A stretch of 64,000 nucleotides of DNA from Cristatella mucedo (lineage: Eukaryota; Bryozoa; Phylactolaemata; Cristatellidae), in contig WPIO01000042.1 in NCBI GenBank assembly GCA_009760855.2, positions 1,579,001 to 1,643,000 on the forward strand. Reading direction: 5' to 3'. The notes below the pieces were generated by a model. It had not been told where the DNA came from. It was given only the letters and a program-made list of their open reading frames with translations, and did no database searches. Positions 11,280 through 23,034 of this stretch are shown in pieces (position 1 is the stretch's first letter; every line of letters starts with the position of its first letter). The position numbers and the translations under genes are program-made.

Positions 11280-13990
11280 GAACCACAGGCGAACTCCTCT
11301 CTCTTTTTCTCTCACTCTAATCTTCTTTCTCCTCCTTTCTCTCTGTCACTTTTGCTGTCGCTCTGTCTGTCTGTCTCTCTCACAATGTATCTCTCTCTCT
11401 CTCTCACTCACTTTCTCTCTTTCTCTCTGGCTCTCCTATCTCTCTCTCACTGTCTCAGTCAGCAGGTCGGCCACGACATGTTGATTGCACCGAGCCGGTT
11501 TAGCCCAGTGGTTGTGTGGCATATGTAAAGCGCCGCCGTTGCCACGAACACAGTCTTTTCACAAGCGAAAGCGATGTTCGGGAAAAAGTACTTTCGACAA
11601 AACGCCCACGGGCAAGTGTTCACGGAATAGTTAAGCAGCATCGGCTCTACGAATCGCTTAGTGCCCGTTTATATTTACCACGCTTTATGATATTGACTAG
11701 CATCACAAATTACTCACTGCTTACTGGCCTACCAGCATGTGCTGCCAGGCCGCGTCAGGAGATGATGATGCTACCCGCCTGTTTCATCATGGCCTTCGGA
11801 ACGCCACCATGCGGCAGCATGCTGCCTCTTGACGCCAGTCTTGCTGCCCTGCCGAAGTAATAGGACTGATGTGGGCCGCGTTCGCTAGCATTAACAATGC
11901 TTTACGTGCCTAATGATGGCTCAACTCTCATGCAATGCCACGGAGCTGTTAGTGCGCTTTAGATGTTCATTAATTTAGGCCTTCGAGATGCTGTTCGTGA
12001 GTGATTCAAATCAGCCACCGTTCGACCGATTGTTGCACAGCCAGAATATGATCCAGATCCTAGAAAAATATCCATTTTCTTCCCTTCATGTCCATGATTC
12101 CCTTTACCTTTCTTTTCATCTTCATCTTCATCTTCTCTTTCCCCTCATCTTGTTGATTGACTACAAGATTGTTGCTAAAAAGATTGCAGACTTCGTAAGA
12201 TTGCAGACTTTCCTAGAAAAATATCCATTTTCTTCCCTTCATGTCCTACCGAAATATCGCCCTTCTTCCCTTCAATGATTCCCATCATCTTCATTTTCAT
12301 CTTCATCTTCCCTTTCCACTCATCTTGATGATTCACTAAAACATTGTTGCTAAAAAGATTGCAGACTTCGTAAGAAAGATTAAGTTTCAAATAGTTGATG
12401 GGCAGGGTTCAAATGAAGGTTCTAATTAAGCGGAAATTCCTCTCCCCTGTCGACACTGGCAACATCTTAACCAGCAAGCCGACGTTGATGCCACCGATAC
12501 TGAGCACGAAGCTCGAGTGTCAAAAATGATGCTCAAGCTTCGCTTTGAAATGCTGAGACCTAATTGTGAACAAGGCTACGCACTGTACGCGATTCCTGAA
12601 TCGTCTCGGCTAGCAACCGATGCGATAATAGTGGCTGAGGCTGCACGAAAGAGTTTCTTCTGCACACCGTATCTCACGCTGGACACCTGCAGCCGTTCCT
12701 GTGGCCGTAGCATTGACTACTCGGGACTACGATTACGTATTTCGTTTGTATCCAAACATCGGCACTGTTCTTTGTAGAGGGCAGCCGGTGCTGAGCATCC
12801 GCAGATCCCCAGTAGATGTCGATAAGACTGCTTGACTCTATGATTGAGGATACGTTGCATCACAGAGCGGCCGTTCTTCGTCTTTGATCATCTCAGATAC
12901 TCCGTCGCGAGCATCGAGGCAGCCGCTACGACTCGCTCGCCTTGCTTTGCCGCTCAGGCCGGTCATCATCCTCTTCACGCCTGTCCTTGTCAGGCATTGG
13001 CGAGCACTGTATTTCCGTCCTGACGAGTCAAGGACGAAGCCACAACGGTGCATCGGAAGCAGCATGCAAACAGCTCGTTCGCCGGAGACAGTCGCTAACC
13101 CAACCTGCCATTGCTATAAAATGCTTCATCTACGATGCCACACACGACTGAGTGTGTAGACGAACAGCTATCGAGAATCGTATTATGCAGGCGAGGCCCA
13201 ATCATGTGGAACGTCTGGCAGCATTCGAGGTCAACTCGAAATCGGTTTCAAAGCTGCTGCTTTGCTGATGATGGTAGCGTTATCATACAGCTGATATCAT
13301 CGTAAGGTCTTAAAAAATTCATATTACCTATCCTGCAACTATTAGCGTTTTTCTCTTACTCGCCTGCACCCTGCAAATACTAAATACGCTCGATGTTTTC
13401 TGGTTTACAATTTTGGAGCAGCTAATGTAGAGGACGTTCTGGAGAAGCTTGCAACAAGACAGTTGATTTTCATTAAAAAAAGACACGTTATTGCAGCACG
13501 AGCTTTCAGAACTGTCATAGTAGTCTTGGAGAGCGTGGCGGACACCATGGTCTGATCTAGTTGTGGCTTTGGCAACTGCCTTGCATCAATTATAAAACTT
13601 GCTAGTTTACCTTAGAATACCTTTTTTTGGTTATTGCTGGAATTTAAATACGGCCAGGCGATTTCATCATCTAGAAACTCAGGTAGAGCTGTCAAAGGAA
13701 AGGCTAGGCATGACTAATGCTCAATTCTACAGAAAGGGTGGGTGAGTGTGGGTGTGCGTGCATATAAACGAACGGAGTGGACGCATTTGCATCACACACT
13801 GCGCCTCGGCACTGCACCTCGGCACAAGAAAATATCCTAGGGCTGTGAACTCGGGCGATTTTGGTAAGTGCATGGTGGGAAGGCAGCAATTGACGTTATT
13901 CAGCGTTAGCAAATTGCACGCCATTCCTGTAAAAGCTGGAGCTTCACAAGGGTCGGCGTCAATGTTAGAATGCTATCTGTAAGATTTAAT
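11280..13990. repeat. Block S, first copy
   Basis: Matches 32681-34820 and 46070-48905. Begins with a degenerate CT tract (11285-11460) and a deleted tRNA-SINE remnant (11495-11540). It contains a unit-1-only tandem duplication of about 150 bp around ctagaaaaatatccattttc (12060-12210 and 12215-12370). Open frames such as 12517-12777 are partly shared among the copies but shifted, and I recognise no gene. Confidence 0.6.
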
Positions 13991-15856
13991 CTTATCAAAT
14001 CTCTCTCTCTATCTCTTCTCGAATTTAAAAGTATTAAGGTTCACGCTTTATTCGGCTAAGATAAGGGAAAAGTTTGGAAACGTATGTTTCTAAGTGCTAC
14101 TTTTAACTACTGCTTTGTTAGTTATCAGGTTTTAATCCTTTTATGAAGTGGCTACTTTTTTATTTAGGAGTAAAATCAACGCACGCAGTGTGCGTATAAC
14201 AAGCGTTTGTACTGTGCAACTTCCGATTTCACTTCTTGAGAGTCAAAACATCAAGAAATTTCCAGCTCCAGTTATGGCTGCTACTTAACTGCATGTGATA
14301 ATTTTTCTTGGTATTGCCGCCCGGTAACTGCTTTGACTGTCTGCTATTAACATCCGTGGCCTGTGTCTCATTCACTGTTTCTTGCAAAATTACAAACGGC
14401 ACATGACAATTGCAAATGAAGCGTTAATCGCTGAGTCTACGCAGTCTCATAATAAGCAGCGAAATTTTTTGTTGTTCAAAAGTTGATGTTCTCGCTTAAG
14501 GCGCGACAGAAGGGCACATTTGATTAGTGAAGGAGTTGACATTGGTACATCTGCGTTTATTTACAGTACCATATATAGGAAACACTGCTGTCTGACGGCC
14601 AGCTCCACATGGGTGTGCCATATTTTTCACCTGGATTTGAGCGATCCACATCCAAGCAAATAATAATAATTTTAATAATAATAGTGAACTTGATAAAGCG
14701 CCCTCAGAGAACTTAATCTCTCTCTCTAGGCGCTTGACATCTGCTGCAAAGGGAAACGCCTAAACACCTGCTTTTATCAATTTTTATTTCTTATAAAGCC
14801 TGTGGATTAAAAGAGAGTTTAAAAGTGAGGCTCTACTCTGATCTGGTTTCCTCCCTAAATGCCGGCCAGCTCGGCCGCATCGTGCCAAATACAATTACTC
14901 TATTGAATATCGCCGCCTAAGCCTGAATACATCTGCAGTTCTGCAAGCAGTCTCCAGTCCTGCACTAGCTTAAAAACCCGTAGGCCTTACTTGCCTGACA
15001 ATGCATGATAATGTAAGGCACCTAAATTAGACACATAAAAATCCCAAGCAGATTTTCCCCTACAAATTTTCAAGTGCTGAGAACGTTAAAATTTCCTTCC
15101 GCTAGCCGGAATACAGTTCAATTGATAGAAACAGACTGAGGAAGTGAGAGAAGATAAGGCAAAGTTTGAAATGTACTAATATCTTGCTGTCGCGTCATGC
15201 TTACTGTTCAGCTACTTAGTTTTGGTCCTTGGTTTTACTTACAATGACTTGATGTCATGGTTTTTTGTCCCATTTGATTTATGATCTGAGATAAAGTGGG
15301 ACGTGGCTAACTTGTAGTATTCCGGGTTTATGAATCAACGATGTTTATCGCCTTGTTATCCTCAATACAGCCAGTTTCTGCGTGCTGGCCCGCGGGCACG
15401 TCCATGTAAGTCCAATAAGCGTCTCTTTGAACTCTCCTCGGTGTTCTGCTTGATGACGCGTTCCCGTGGTTTGGAGACCACTAAACTACAGGGAAAGCAG
15501 AGGTGAGGCGAAAGAGAATAAAAACGATGAGAGCGTGGTGAGAGAGTGAAAAGAGAAAAGACGAGCTATAAAGACAGCCGATATCAACAAAGATATAGAT
15601 AGGCAATAGCTGTGTGTAGAATCGCTTTGCTGAGTCATAGAAGAAGTAATCATAGCATGCTCATCGAAGATAACGGAGCGGTTACTTCACATTGTGGAAG
15701 TCCACATTTTTTTACGCCTGACGGACGGACTAATTTCCTTCTTCAATTTTTAGAAATAGATACATAGAAACTTAGATAGATGTGGAGAAAACAAATGAGA
15801 GAGAGAGAGAGAGAGAGAGAGAAATAGCTAGAGAGAAAATTGACTGATTTTTAGAA
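13990..15856. repeat. Block T upstream flank, unit 1
   Basis: Matches 34820-36673 and 48905-50560. Starts with a short CT run and ends with a GA run (15796-15823). Contains a reverse LINE tail private to this unit (about 14657-14755: tgaacttgataaagcgccct), absent at 35488 and 49600. No gene seen. Confidence 0.6.
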
Positions 15857-16083
15857 TCGCAGAAGCATCGAGTCACGATGAAATGAAGCTAACTGAGCAC
15901 GTGGCACTCAGTCGCTGCCGTGACCGAAAGCGCTTGATGCCCAGCGAACATTTTTCATCAAACAGCACGAAAATCATTTCTGTTGACGACGAAGACTGGA
16001 TGATAGCCAAGTTTTGGGCCCTAGGCCAAGCATCGCAGCGTCAAGTGCCCTGCACTACGATTCGCTCGCTTCGGTTTTAGATC
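15857..16083 (+). promoter_or_regulatory. Conserved upstream region of copy 1 with an E-box
   Basis: About 220 bp directly before the ATG are conserved in all three live units, including gtcacgatgaaatgaagcta, a perfect CACGTG E-box at 15898-15903 (186 bp before the ATG), and ccctgcactacgattcgctc just upstream of the start. No clear TATA box is visible. A 65-codon upstream ORF (15883-16080) runs to 3 bases before the gene start; it may be 5'UTR or simply promoter sequence. The transcription start is not determined. Confidence 0.5.
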
Positions 16084-16428
16084 ATGGACAGATTTTTCAA
16101 GCTGTTGCTGCTCGTCGCATTCGTGTCATCTTTTTTCCTCGTCGCCTATTCTGAAGAGTTTGAGCTGAACGACGACGACGTAGCTGAAAGCCAGGTGAGA
16201 CGTGGCAAGCTCGTCTACCCTGGTGACTGCAATTCGAAAAAGTTGGTCGAAGCAGCAAAAAGTGCGGGTCTGACAGTTGAAGCTGGAGGAAATCACCACA
16301 CGGTAAAGAACAATCAAGGCCAAGTTGTAACCCAGATCCCACACTCTATCAAGCCAACAAAAACATGCAGAAACATTATCAAGGTACTCAATGAATACAT
16401 CAAATATTTTTTGCAAGCTTATTTGTAA
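16084..16428 (+). CDS. Secreted HicA-like small protein, copy 1 (114 aa)
   Basis: Intronless ORF of 114 residues. Residues 1-23 form a signal peptide with a hydrophobic core at about 6-20 and a likely cut after A-Y-S. Residues 24-40 form an acidic propeptide (EEFELNDDD then VAESQVRR) ending in a dibasic RR. The mature part from G41 carries Cys49 (YPGDC) and Cys95 (KPTKTC), which could make one disulfide. Its core has a KLVEAA helix, a G-G-N-H-H turn (70-72), a TVK strand, VVTQIPH and a closing helix IIKVLN. This order (helix, G-x-H strand, IPH, helix) is that of the bacterial HicA/YcfA dsRBD-like mRNA-interferase fold, in which the loop histidine is catalytic; both histidines are present here. 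The start is the ATG right after the conserved leader ttttagatc. The C terminus is longer than in the other copies because the ancestral stop after Y-I-K-x has been lost, adding the tail KYFLQAYL. Domain identity is inferred by eye; activity and target are unknown. Confidence 0.8.
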   Translation: MDRFFKLLLLVAFVSSFFLVAYSEEFELNDDDVAESQVRRGKLVYPGDCNSKKLVEAAKSAGLTVEAGGNHHTVKNNQGQVVTQIPHSIKPTKTCRNIIKVLNEYIKYFLQAYL

Positions 16429-16582
16429 GTAAAGGTTTTTTATAAGAAAAGGCTGCTATAAGGATAAGATTTTCTTGCTAAAGAACATGCTATGTACCTT
16501 TCGGCGATGCATTTGCAAGAGAATCTCCTCAGACAAATTCGGTCATTGGCAAACTAATTATTACATGCAGCTGTCAGATTCA

Positions 16583-16588
16583 AATAAA
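16583..16588 (+). terminator. AATAAA polyadenylation signal of copy 1
   Basis: AATAAA in the context gattcaaataaagaggctta, 155 bp after the stop, followed by a tgtgctt-rich stretch. The same context is conserved after all three live genes and lost in the two dead ones. Confidence 0.6.
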
Positions 16589-16599
16589 GAGGCTTACAA

Positions 16600-18660
16600 A
16601 ATCTTGTGCTTCTGCCGACGCATCATTTTTTGTTCACACAAGCGGCGAACTTAGCCGAATATAATTATCTCAAAATGTTGTTACTGAGAACCAGTGGGTA
16701 AGCGATGAGAGCTGTCCGTCGGTGTTGCTCACTTAAATACGCACAAACTCCATCAGGCTGAACGTGTGCACATGCATCTAGTAGAGATCGGCAGACGAAC
16801 CTTACGCGTCTCTGGTTTTTACGACGACGGCAGTGGTTTTTCGGCAGCATGCTCGATGGTCATGTAAAGTGGTACATATCTAGCGGATGTCCACAGGGTT
16901 CATTTGGCGCAACCGATAAAGCGATATGAAGCATGATGCGTGAGCACGGCTCAGTTGTTTTCAAAGTGGAATCAGCATGAGAAAAAACGCACACATTAGA
17001 TCCGCGGCGCAGAGAGGAAACTTCAGAATATGATGGTAAGGAAAGATGCTGGATTGGGCTATATGTGTGCTCACTAAGCCCATCAAACGCTTACTAGCGG
17101 CAGACAAACAAGGTGCCAGACTTACAGAAAGTTAACTGCAGTTCACTCTGCAGCTATTTTTAGGAATCTGATTTTCCGTTATCCCAAATTAGGTATCATC
17201 TAATCTATCAAGAGCGTATAACGGACAGAGACTTTTACCGTAAGGCAGTGTTAGCTACTGAATCACCAAGTGTGCTCATGATTGAGCAGATCATTAGCCG
17301 TTGAGGCCCATCTGCCTCTAGATAAATGAAACTGTTATGTAAAATCTTGGCTTGAACACATCTTGCAATGTTAGGTAACAGCCGCGAGCAGCAGACACTG
17401 TGCAAGCTGGTGCATGCACACGAAAGAAGCATCACACAGATCCACCGAATGCAGTAACAAACAGGCCCATGTTAAAACTTCTATTTAAACGTCGTCAAAT
17501 CAGAGGACTTTCTGACGTGCGTCGGTAGTGAGTTCCAGGCTTAGCAAGTAATGCAGGTTTATTTTTTCACAAGTCAATATGCAAACCTGTGTCACGTAAC
17601 TCAAACACTGCGTATAATTTACTTCTGACACTCCTTTTGCAGCAAATGTGAAGCGCCTAAAAAGAGATTGAGTTCTCAGAGGGCACTTTATCAAGTACAA
17701 TAATATTATTCTTACTATTATTAACATGTACCGTAATCTAGCAGATAAGGCATCAAAGAATCTCAATTAGAAATTCAATAGGTAAAGAACAAAAGGCAGC
17801 ATTCGATGCCGATTCAGCTCTCATCCGCGATGCGCCAGTCGAATGTCGGTGCACTGTCGGATGTCACTTGAGATCAGAAAAGATAATCCTTGCCATCGGT
17901 CCGGCGCTGACGCCGAAGCTGTAAAGGACCGAAAAATTGCAATTTGATAGCGACACGATTATCACTGTATGTCCTGTTCTCTATAAGAATGCTGTAGGCG
18001 ATGACACCTTATTTTCGCTTCATCAGCACACGAACAGGCAATTGGCTAGGCCACTGTTAATCGCTGGGCACGCCTTCTCCGCCGAGCGTTACACGTGAAA
18101 CAATTTCAAACGGTCCTGCACTGCAGTTGAGCTAACTTGCTCCTGTGCTTGCTGTGATTCCTGCACTTATTCACTGCTTATCTTTGAAGCGACAAGTCGG
18201 AACGAGATAGCATTAGCGTAAACCCAACGAATAAACACGCCGAACTTTTACCTGAGATACAACGTAATACCTCAAGCTGCCAAACAACCTTGCTGTAAAT
18301 TGTCTATAGATTGCTCCCACTTGACACTGCAATGCAATCAATTAATGTTTGCAAAGCACCAGTAGAGAGAACTTCGTCTTTATTCGGGTGCTTTGCATTT
18401 AGCTCCAAGATGCATGCACAGTACAAAGCATTCAAAACAAGCATGTATCGAGCTTAAGCGACTATTCTAAAGCCAGAACACTCAAGCGGTTCGCAAGAAC
18501 AATTGTAAGTAGTTGGCACGGGGGTATGCACATGCAAGGAAAGCACACTGGAACGAAAGAAGACTAGTCTAGTGGGGCAAGCTGCACCGGATGCAGCGAG
18601 GCATCTCGCGTAGACAGATGCAAAGTCGTTCCTTGTAGCAACTGTAGTTTAAGATAGATT
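16600..18660. repeat. Block U, downstream flank of copy 1
   Basis: Matches 37380-39130. Contains a forward LINE 3' tail private to this unit (17627-17722, between ttacttctgacac and catgtaccgtaat; the unit 2 site near 38375 lacks it). At 18355-18415 a short near-palindrome (gcaaagcacc ... gggtgctttgc) is shared with 39003-39050. No gene seen. Confidence 0.55.
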
Positions 18661-19976
18661 TACATGAAGATTTTCAGTGCCTTAAACCTGAAGGCTCTAT
18701 CATCGAAAGGTTTTTTTACCTGAGTGCACGAGAAAGCAAAGTTGCAGGACACACTGAGCAGCTGCTGGCGTGAGAGCAAGCGCTTTGGGAGGGGTGAACT
18801 GGTCGGAAAGGTAGGCTGGAGCAAGAGAGTAAATTTGTTCCCTTGAGTAGGCGGACCCATTGACATTCGATACGTCGGGCTGGGCGTCGCCTTGCCCCGG
18901 AAGGGTAAAGCCTGGTGTCAGCTCCCAGAGTTCCGAGGACGGGAACTGGATACAATGTGCTTGCTCTCTTTCGGCGGAAGCTCTCGACGGTGTTGGACGT
19001 CCGCTCCGTCTACCACAGAGTACTTAGCTAGCCGGGTCTTGGACGGCGTACGCTTGTACTGATGAGACGGAGTCCTGCGACGGTGCGACTGTGGACGCCG
19101 ACTGAGCACTAGCACGTTTGTTCGCGCTTGCGGCGTCATCCTGCGCCCCTGCAGTTTACCTTGTATAGGACCTTCCTTTGTAGGCTTGTTTAGTGCCCTC
19201 CTTTGTATAGCGCATGCGTGTGTATTATATAAAGTGTTGTGTACCCGATCGATCACGCGTGAACCACTGTTACCGGAGGGCCCGGCGTAACGACCCAGAA
19301 TGGACATAGATAGTAGCGAGCCATAGTGGGAGTTAGCCGCTGGCCCCTTTAACTCGGTTTCAAATTTACCTAGGGGCTAGACTAAGGAAGAAGGAATTGG
19401 AAATCAATTCGATGCTTGACCGTTAACCAGTGAAGGTTATGAAGACGTGGCGCAACGTGGCAACTACGACTGGAACCGAGGCGTCTCCCGTCACGATCTA
19501 AGACGTAAAAAATGCATTCCTTATGATTAACGTGGCCGGATGCATGTTTAAAATTGTCCTTGCTTACTAGCTAACGGCCCTATCAATAAAACATTAAAGT
19601 TCAGTGCAAGGGTAGGACAAATGACGAGGCATTGAGGAGCTGAGAGCGCGAGAGCACACTGGAGAGGCAACGTGGTCGGATAGGTAGGCTGGAGGTAGGT
19701 GAGCCGAGTGACCTACGAGCTAGAATAAAGAAGAAGGATATGGAAATCTATTTGACGTTTGACAGTTAGCCACTGAAGCTGAGAGCGAGGGAGACGGAGA
19801 GAGAGAGAGAGAGAGAGAGAATTGATTAATGCGATTGTTACTCATATGCCTGCATGGGCATGTGCATATGCATGCGCCTGTTGATGGACCATCAATCCTG
19901 ATGTTTCGCATGCTTTTTCTAGAGTGCACTTAGTTGGCCTAGATAGTTGAATGTCTGTGGCAAACTATTCATATTT
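18660..19976. other. Unit-1 region of local duplications with an LTR-like stretch
   Basis: Two related pieces repeat inside this region (ggtaggctggagcaagagag at 18810 and ggtaggctggaggtaggtga at 19682; aaggaattggaaatcaattc at 19390 and aaggatatggaaatctattt at 19734). Between them, 18918-19295 is GC-rich, has tattatataaag (19223-19234, TATA-like) and resembles a solo LTR or promoter on the + strand, but target duplications are not evident. A GA run lies at 19797-19820. Confidence 0.35.
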
Positions 19977-20140
19977 ATAACTAATCTGAGGCCATCAGCA
20001 CCACATTTTGTCCACTTAATGACTCTTCGTCTCTCGTGGCTCATATGTATGGCCCAACTCACATCCAAGGGCATATGCTCGACTAAAAACACTGCATAAA
20101 ATCATCACTCGTTAGTACCACATTTTCCATTTCTGACCAC
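19977..20140 (+). mobile_element. LINE endonuclease fragment, left arm of an inverted repeat
   Basis: Forward frame at 20042-20083 reads HMYGPTHIQGHMLD, the conserved endonuclease C-terminal motif of L2/CR1/Jockey-type LINEs. It is the inverse of 20392-20557. Confidence 0.65.
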
Positions 20141-20339
20141 CATTGACCGTCTGGGTAAGCGTGCACAGTGCGTTTAGTCGGAGGTGCAAACTCATTGAGT
20201 ATTTCAGCTAGTGGTGTGTTGCAGCAATTTACCAGTGATTGCAGGGCTGAAGGGAGCTCGGCCGCAGAGGCCGAGCGGATATTCTTGAACGGACAGCATC
20301 GATGTCAATGTTCTTGTGGTTTTTACGAGTCTCACGTGA

Positions 20340-20620
20340 CTTTAGGTGAGGAGAAGTAGGCCACACAATGTAGACTGAGTGAGATCTACATGTGGTCAGA
20401 AATGAAGAATTTATTACAAATTAGTGACGATTGCCTGGACTGGTTTCGGTCGAGCATGTGACCCTTGGATGTAAGTTGGGCCATACACATGAGCCACGAG
20501 AGTGGAAGAGTCATTAAGTGGACAAAATGCGGTGCTGATGGCGTCAGATTAGTTATCAAAATGAATACTGAAATCGCCCATTAACAGAAACGATCGATTA
20601 CTGGCACGCAGAATCAATAA
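20340..20620 (-). mobile_element. LINE endonuclease fragment, right arm of an inverted repeat
   Basis: Minus strand reads HVYGPTYIQG before a frameshift, and continues into a segment homologous to 3180-3300. 20392-20557 is the inverted partner of 19977-20140 with a spacer of about 250 bp. The spacer carries no recognisable gene. Confidence 0.6.
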
Positions 20621-21128
20621 GAGATACGAGAAATCTGAGATAAAGAAGGACTTGAATTCAATGCCACAAACGCTCTTGAACCACTTTGGCTGACGTACCC
20701 TCAAATGTAGGCTGACCTAGATTTCAATTGTGTTTCTCAGCTAGAAATAAGCAGTTCTGACAGTCGCGAAGGAATGGATGTAGACGTATTTCGCTTGATA
20801 GTCACTAGAACTAGTTTGCAATGAGCCCTGATAGCCCAGAAGGAAAGAAGATCGCTTTTAAAGACCGATGGCGAGGTTTCAAATCCTGGCTTCGGGTAAT
20901 ACGTTGTTGCCGACTGAAAGCCGTGATGACATCCGCTAACGATCTTTGCCGCTACACAAATGAAGCTGTGAAATCAGGTAAGATGGTAGCCAGGCTTTCA
21001 GGAACGATGCCGTGAAATGCAACGTCACACGCCTTGTCTACAATTTGCAATTACAATTACATTTTTTATAATTTTCAATTTCAATTATTCTTAATTTTGC
21101 CTTGTCTATAATTTGCTAGTCCCGGGTT

Positions 21129-21680
21129 TTAGATTGCAAATAGATTTTGGAAACTTACGCTGGTCGTCGCATTCGTGTCATCCTGCTTCCTGGCTGCCTA
21201 TTCTGAAGAGAGCAAGACGAACGACGACGGTTTGGGTTTGTTAAGAATATGCTGAGACTTGGCAAGCTCGTCTATTCTCGTGACAGCAGAAAGGACGAAC
21301 GGTCCGTCACAGCAAACGAGGCTAATCTGACTGTTGGGCATGTGTGTTTTAATACACGTTTAATCACAGTGAAGAAAAGCAAGATCGTATTCTGACAAAG
21401 ATCCGACTCCAGTTAAACCAGAGACAACATGAAAGACAATAGTCAACAAGCTTAACCCATACTTCACTGCTGCAACGTTTTGGTAAGCGAAGGCAGCTAT
21501 GTGGATAAGATTCTTCGCCTGAAGAATAAGTTGCGTACCTTCCGGTGATGCAATTTCAAAACACTCCGCCCGGGCAAATTCAATCGTCCTCCAACTAATT
21601 ATTGCATGCAGCCCCCAAGTTAAAACGAGCAAGCTTCAAAAAATTGTGTGCTCATTCAAAGCCCGGTTTTCTCTTCGAGC
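21129..21680 (+). pseudogene. Dead HicA-like gene copy, full length
   Basis: It aligns from the leader (ttttagatt) through the signal-peptide stretch (gtcgtcgcattcgtgtcatc, near-identical to the live genes) and AYSEE coding sequence. It then passes the acidic propeptide, GKLVY, the domain core and the whole 3'UTR. The start codon is gca, YPGDC has become YSRDS so the first cysteine is lost, frames are broken in the propeptide and core, and the polyadenylation hexamer is lost. This copy keeps the 5' half that the copy at 430 lost to a LINE tail, and so shows the ancestral state of block P. Recognition is by nucleotide alignment to 36890-37400; confidence is high that it derives from the same family. 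Confidence 0.8.
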
Positions 21681-21774
21681 AAGCAGTAGCTCCAACAAAA
21701 CGCAATGATCTGCTAATTGATGCTGAGCAGCACTGGGTAAGCGGTAAGCTCTGTTCTTATAGCACCTTTTAATA

Positions 21775-21990
21775 CATACAAAAGCCCGCGTGCTTTATAT
21801 GCACCCATAAGTAAATAAATACTTGCTGATTTAACAGCCCCTTTTGTATAGCGACAGAAGAGCCTTTACGGCTATCACGACCGCTTGCTTGCAGTAGCGA
21901 TAAAGGATCGCCCACTGAAGGATTCGAACCAACTACCTCAGGGCGGAGGTCGTGAAAAGCAACCACCTTACCTAGTGACCCATACATCTA
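21775..21990 (-). mobile_element. tRNA-derived SINE (reverse), duplicate of the one at 1137
   Basis: Essentially identical to the element at 1137-1352 and in the same place within block P', so inherited through the segmental duplication rather than a separate insertion. Confidence 0.7.
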
Positions 21991-22756
21991 CTATTAGTCG
22001 ACAAAGCCACGGTCACCTGTCTTTTGTTTTTACTATGGCGGCAGGAGCTTTTCAGTAGTGTGCTCGAAGCCGACACAACTTGTGCTGTGCTATCATTTGT
22101 CTCCAGACTTCCTCTGTAGCACTCATAAAGTGGTATCGAGCGCGTGAACCGAGCTCGGGTCTTTCATTCTAAATTTTTTGTTTGAAACGTCTTTAATTCT
22201 AAACTTTGTCAATTCTGATTTCTCATTCTGTAAACTTAGCTGTTGTGAAATCAATTAAAGGTTTAAGGCGGCCAAAGAGTTTTAGGATGAAGCAGCTTTA
22301 GCTACTGAAGGTCTAGGTGTGTTCATGCCGAAGCAGATCTGGGTTCATTTTCCGATCGTTCCATTATTATCTGAGAAATATCAATAAATGCGCTAAGAGG
22401 GAGATAAATCCTATAGGATGCGGGTATATCTCGCCACCCCTGGGCCATCTCTCGACAGGGCCTCATTAAACTCTAACGCCTATCAATAAGCAAGACTGCT
22501 GGATAAGCTAATCTGGTCATCGCATTTACTTTCATAATCATCTTCTTTTAAGGGACTATCGACACATCTTAAAAGAGTCTCAGCTGCTTGTTTTGCAATT
22601 CGTGACAGCATAACACCGACTAGTAACATGCCACATATTATTTCTACAGCTTAAAAAGAGCGAAAAGTTGGCGACTACTGCGTTCCAGTATCAGTTAGTA
22701 CAGTTTGGAAAAAAAATATTCAAGTCACAGAAAGATATAGCTGCAAGATTCATATT

Positions 22757-23010
22757 CTTAACCCATGCTTCACTGCTGCAACGTTTTGGTAAGCGAAAGC
22801 AGCTATGTGGATAAGATTCTTCGCTTACAGAATAAGCTGTGTACCTTCTGGTGATGCAATTGCAAGACACTTCGCCCGGGCAAATTCAATCGTCCTCCAA
22901 CTAATTATGGCATGCAGCCCCCAAGTTCAAACGAGCAAGCTTCAAAACAGTGTGTGCTCATTCAAAGCCCGGTTTTCTCTTCGAGCAAGCAGTAACTCCA
23001 ACAAAACGCA
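22757..23010 (+). pseudogene. 3'UTR-only fragment of the dead HicA-like copy
   Basis: Starts inside the tail of the dead gene (ttaacccatgcttcactgctgc) and repeats the 3'UTR of the copy at 21129 up to gcaagcagtaactccaac. It is the left end of a tandem duplication of roughly 1.3 kb (21448-22754 repeated at 22757-24130). No coding part is present. Confidence 0.7.
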
Positions 23011-23034
23011 ATGATCATATGAAAATAAATAATA

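Larger units (their letters stand above)
7480..11280. repeat. Block R, first copy: CpG-rich sequence followed by LINE RT relic
   Basis: Matches 31090-32680 (truncated), 39640-41925 (from the 8520 equivalent) and 42405-46060. The first 2.4 kb is rich in unmutated CpG with long overlapping frames on both strands, which I read as composition effects rather than genes. It contains a GGC/AGC microsatellite (9369-9393). In the other copies a TG/CG-rich microsatellite stands at the place corresponding to 8835. Confidence 0.65.

Noticed and set aside
16097-16416. Minus-strand ORFs of 81-96 codons opposite HicA-like copy 1
   Set aside because: Shadow frames of the real gene; the other two copies do not keep them with the same length or sequence, whereas the + frame keeps cysteines and histidines.
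18918-19307. 129-codon minus-strand basic ORF
   Set aside because: Composition is that of GC-rich LTR-like DNA; no domain and absent from unit 2.
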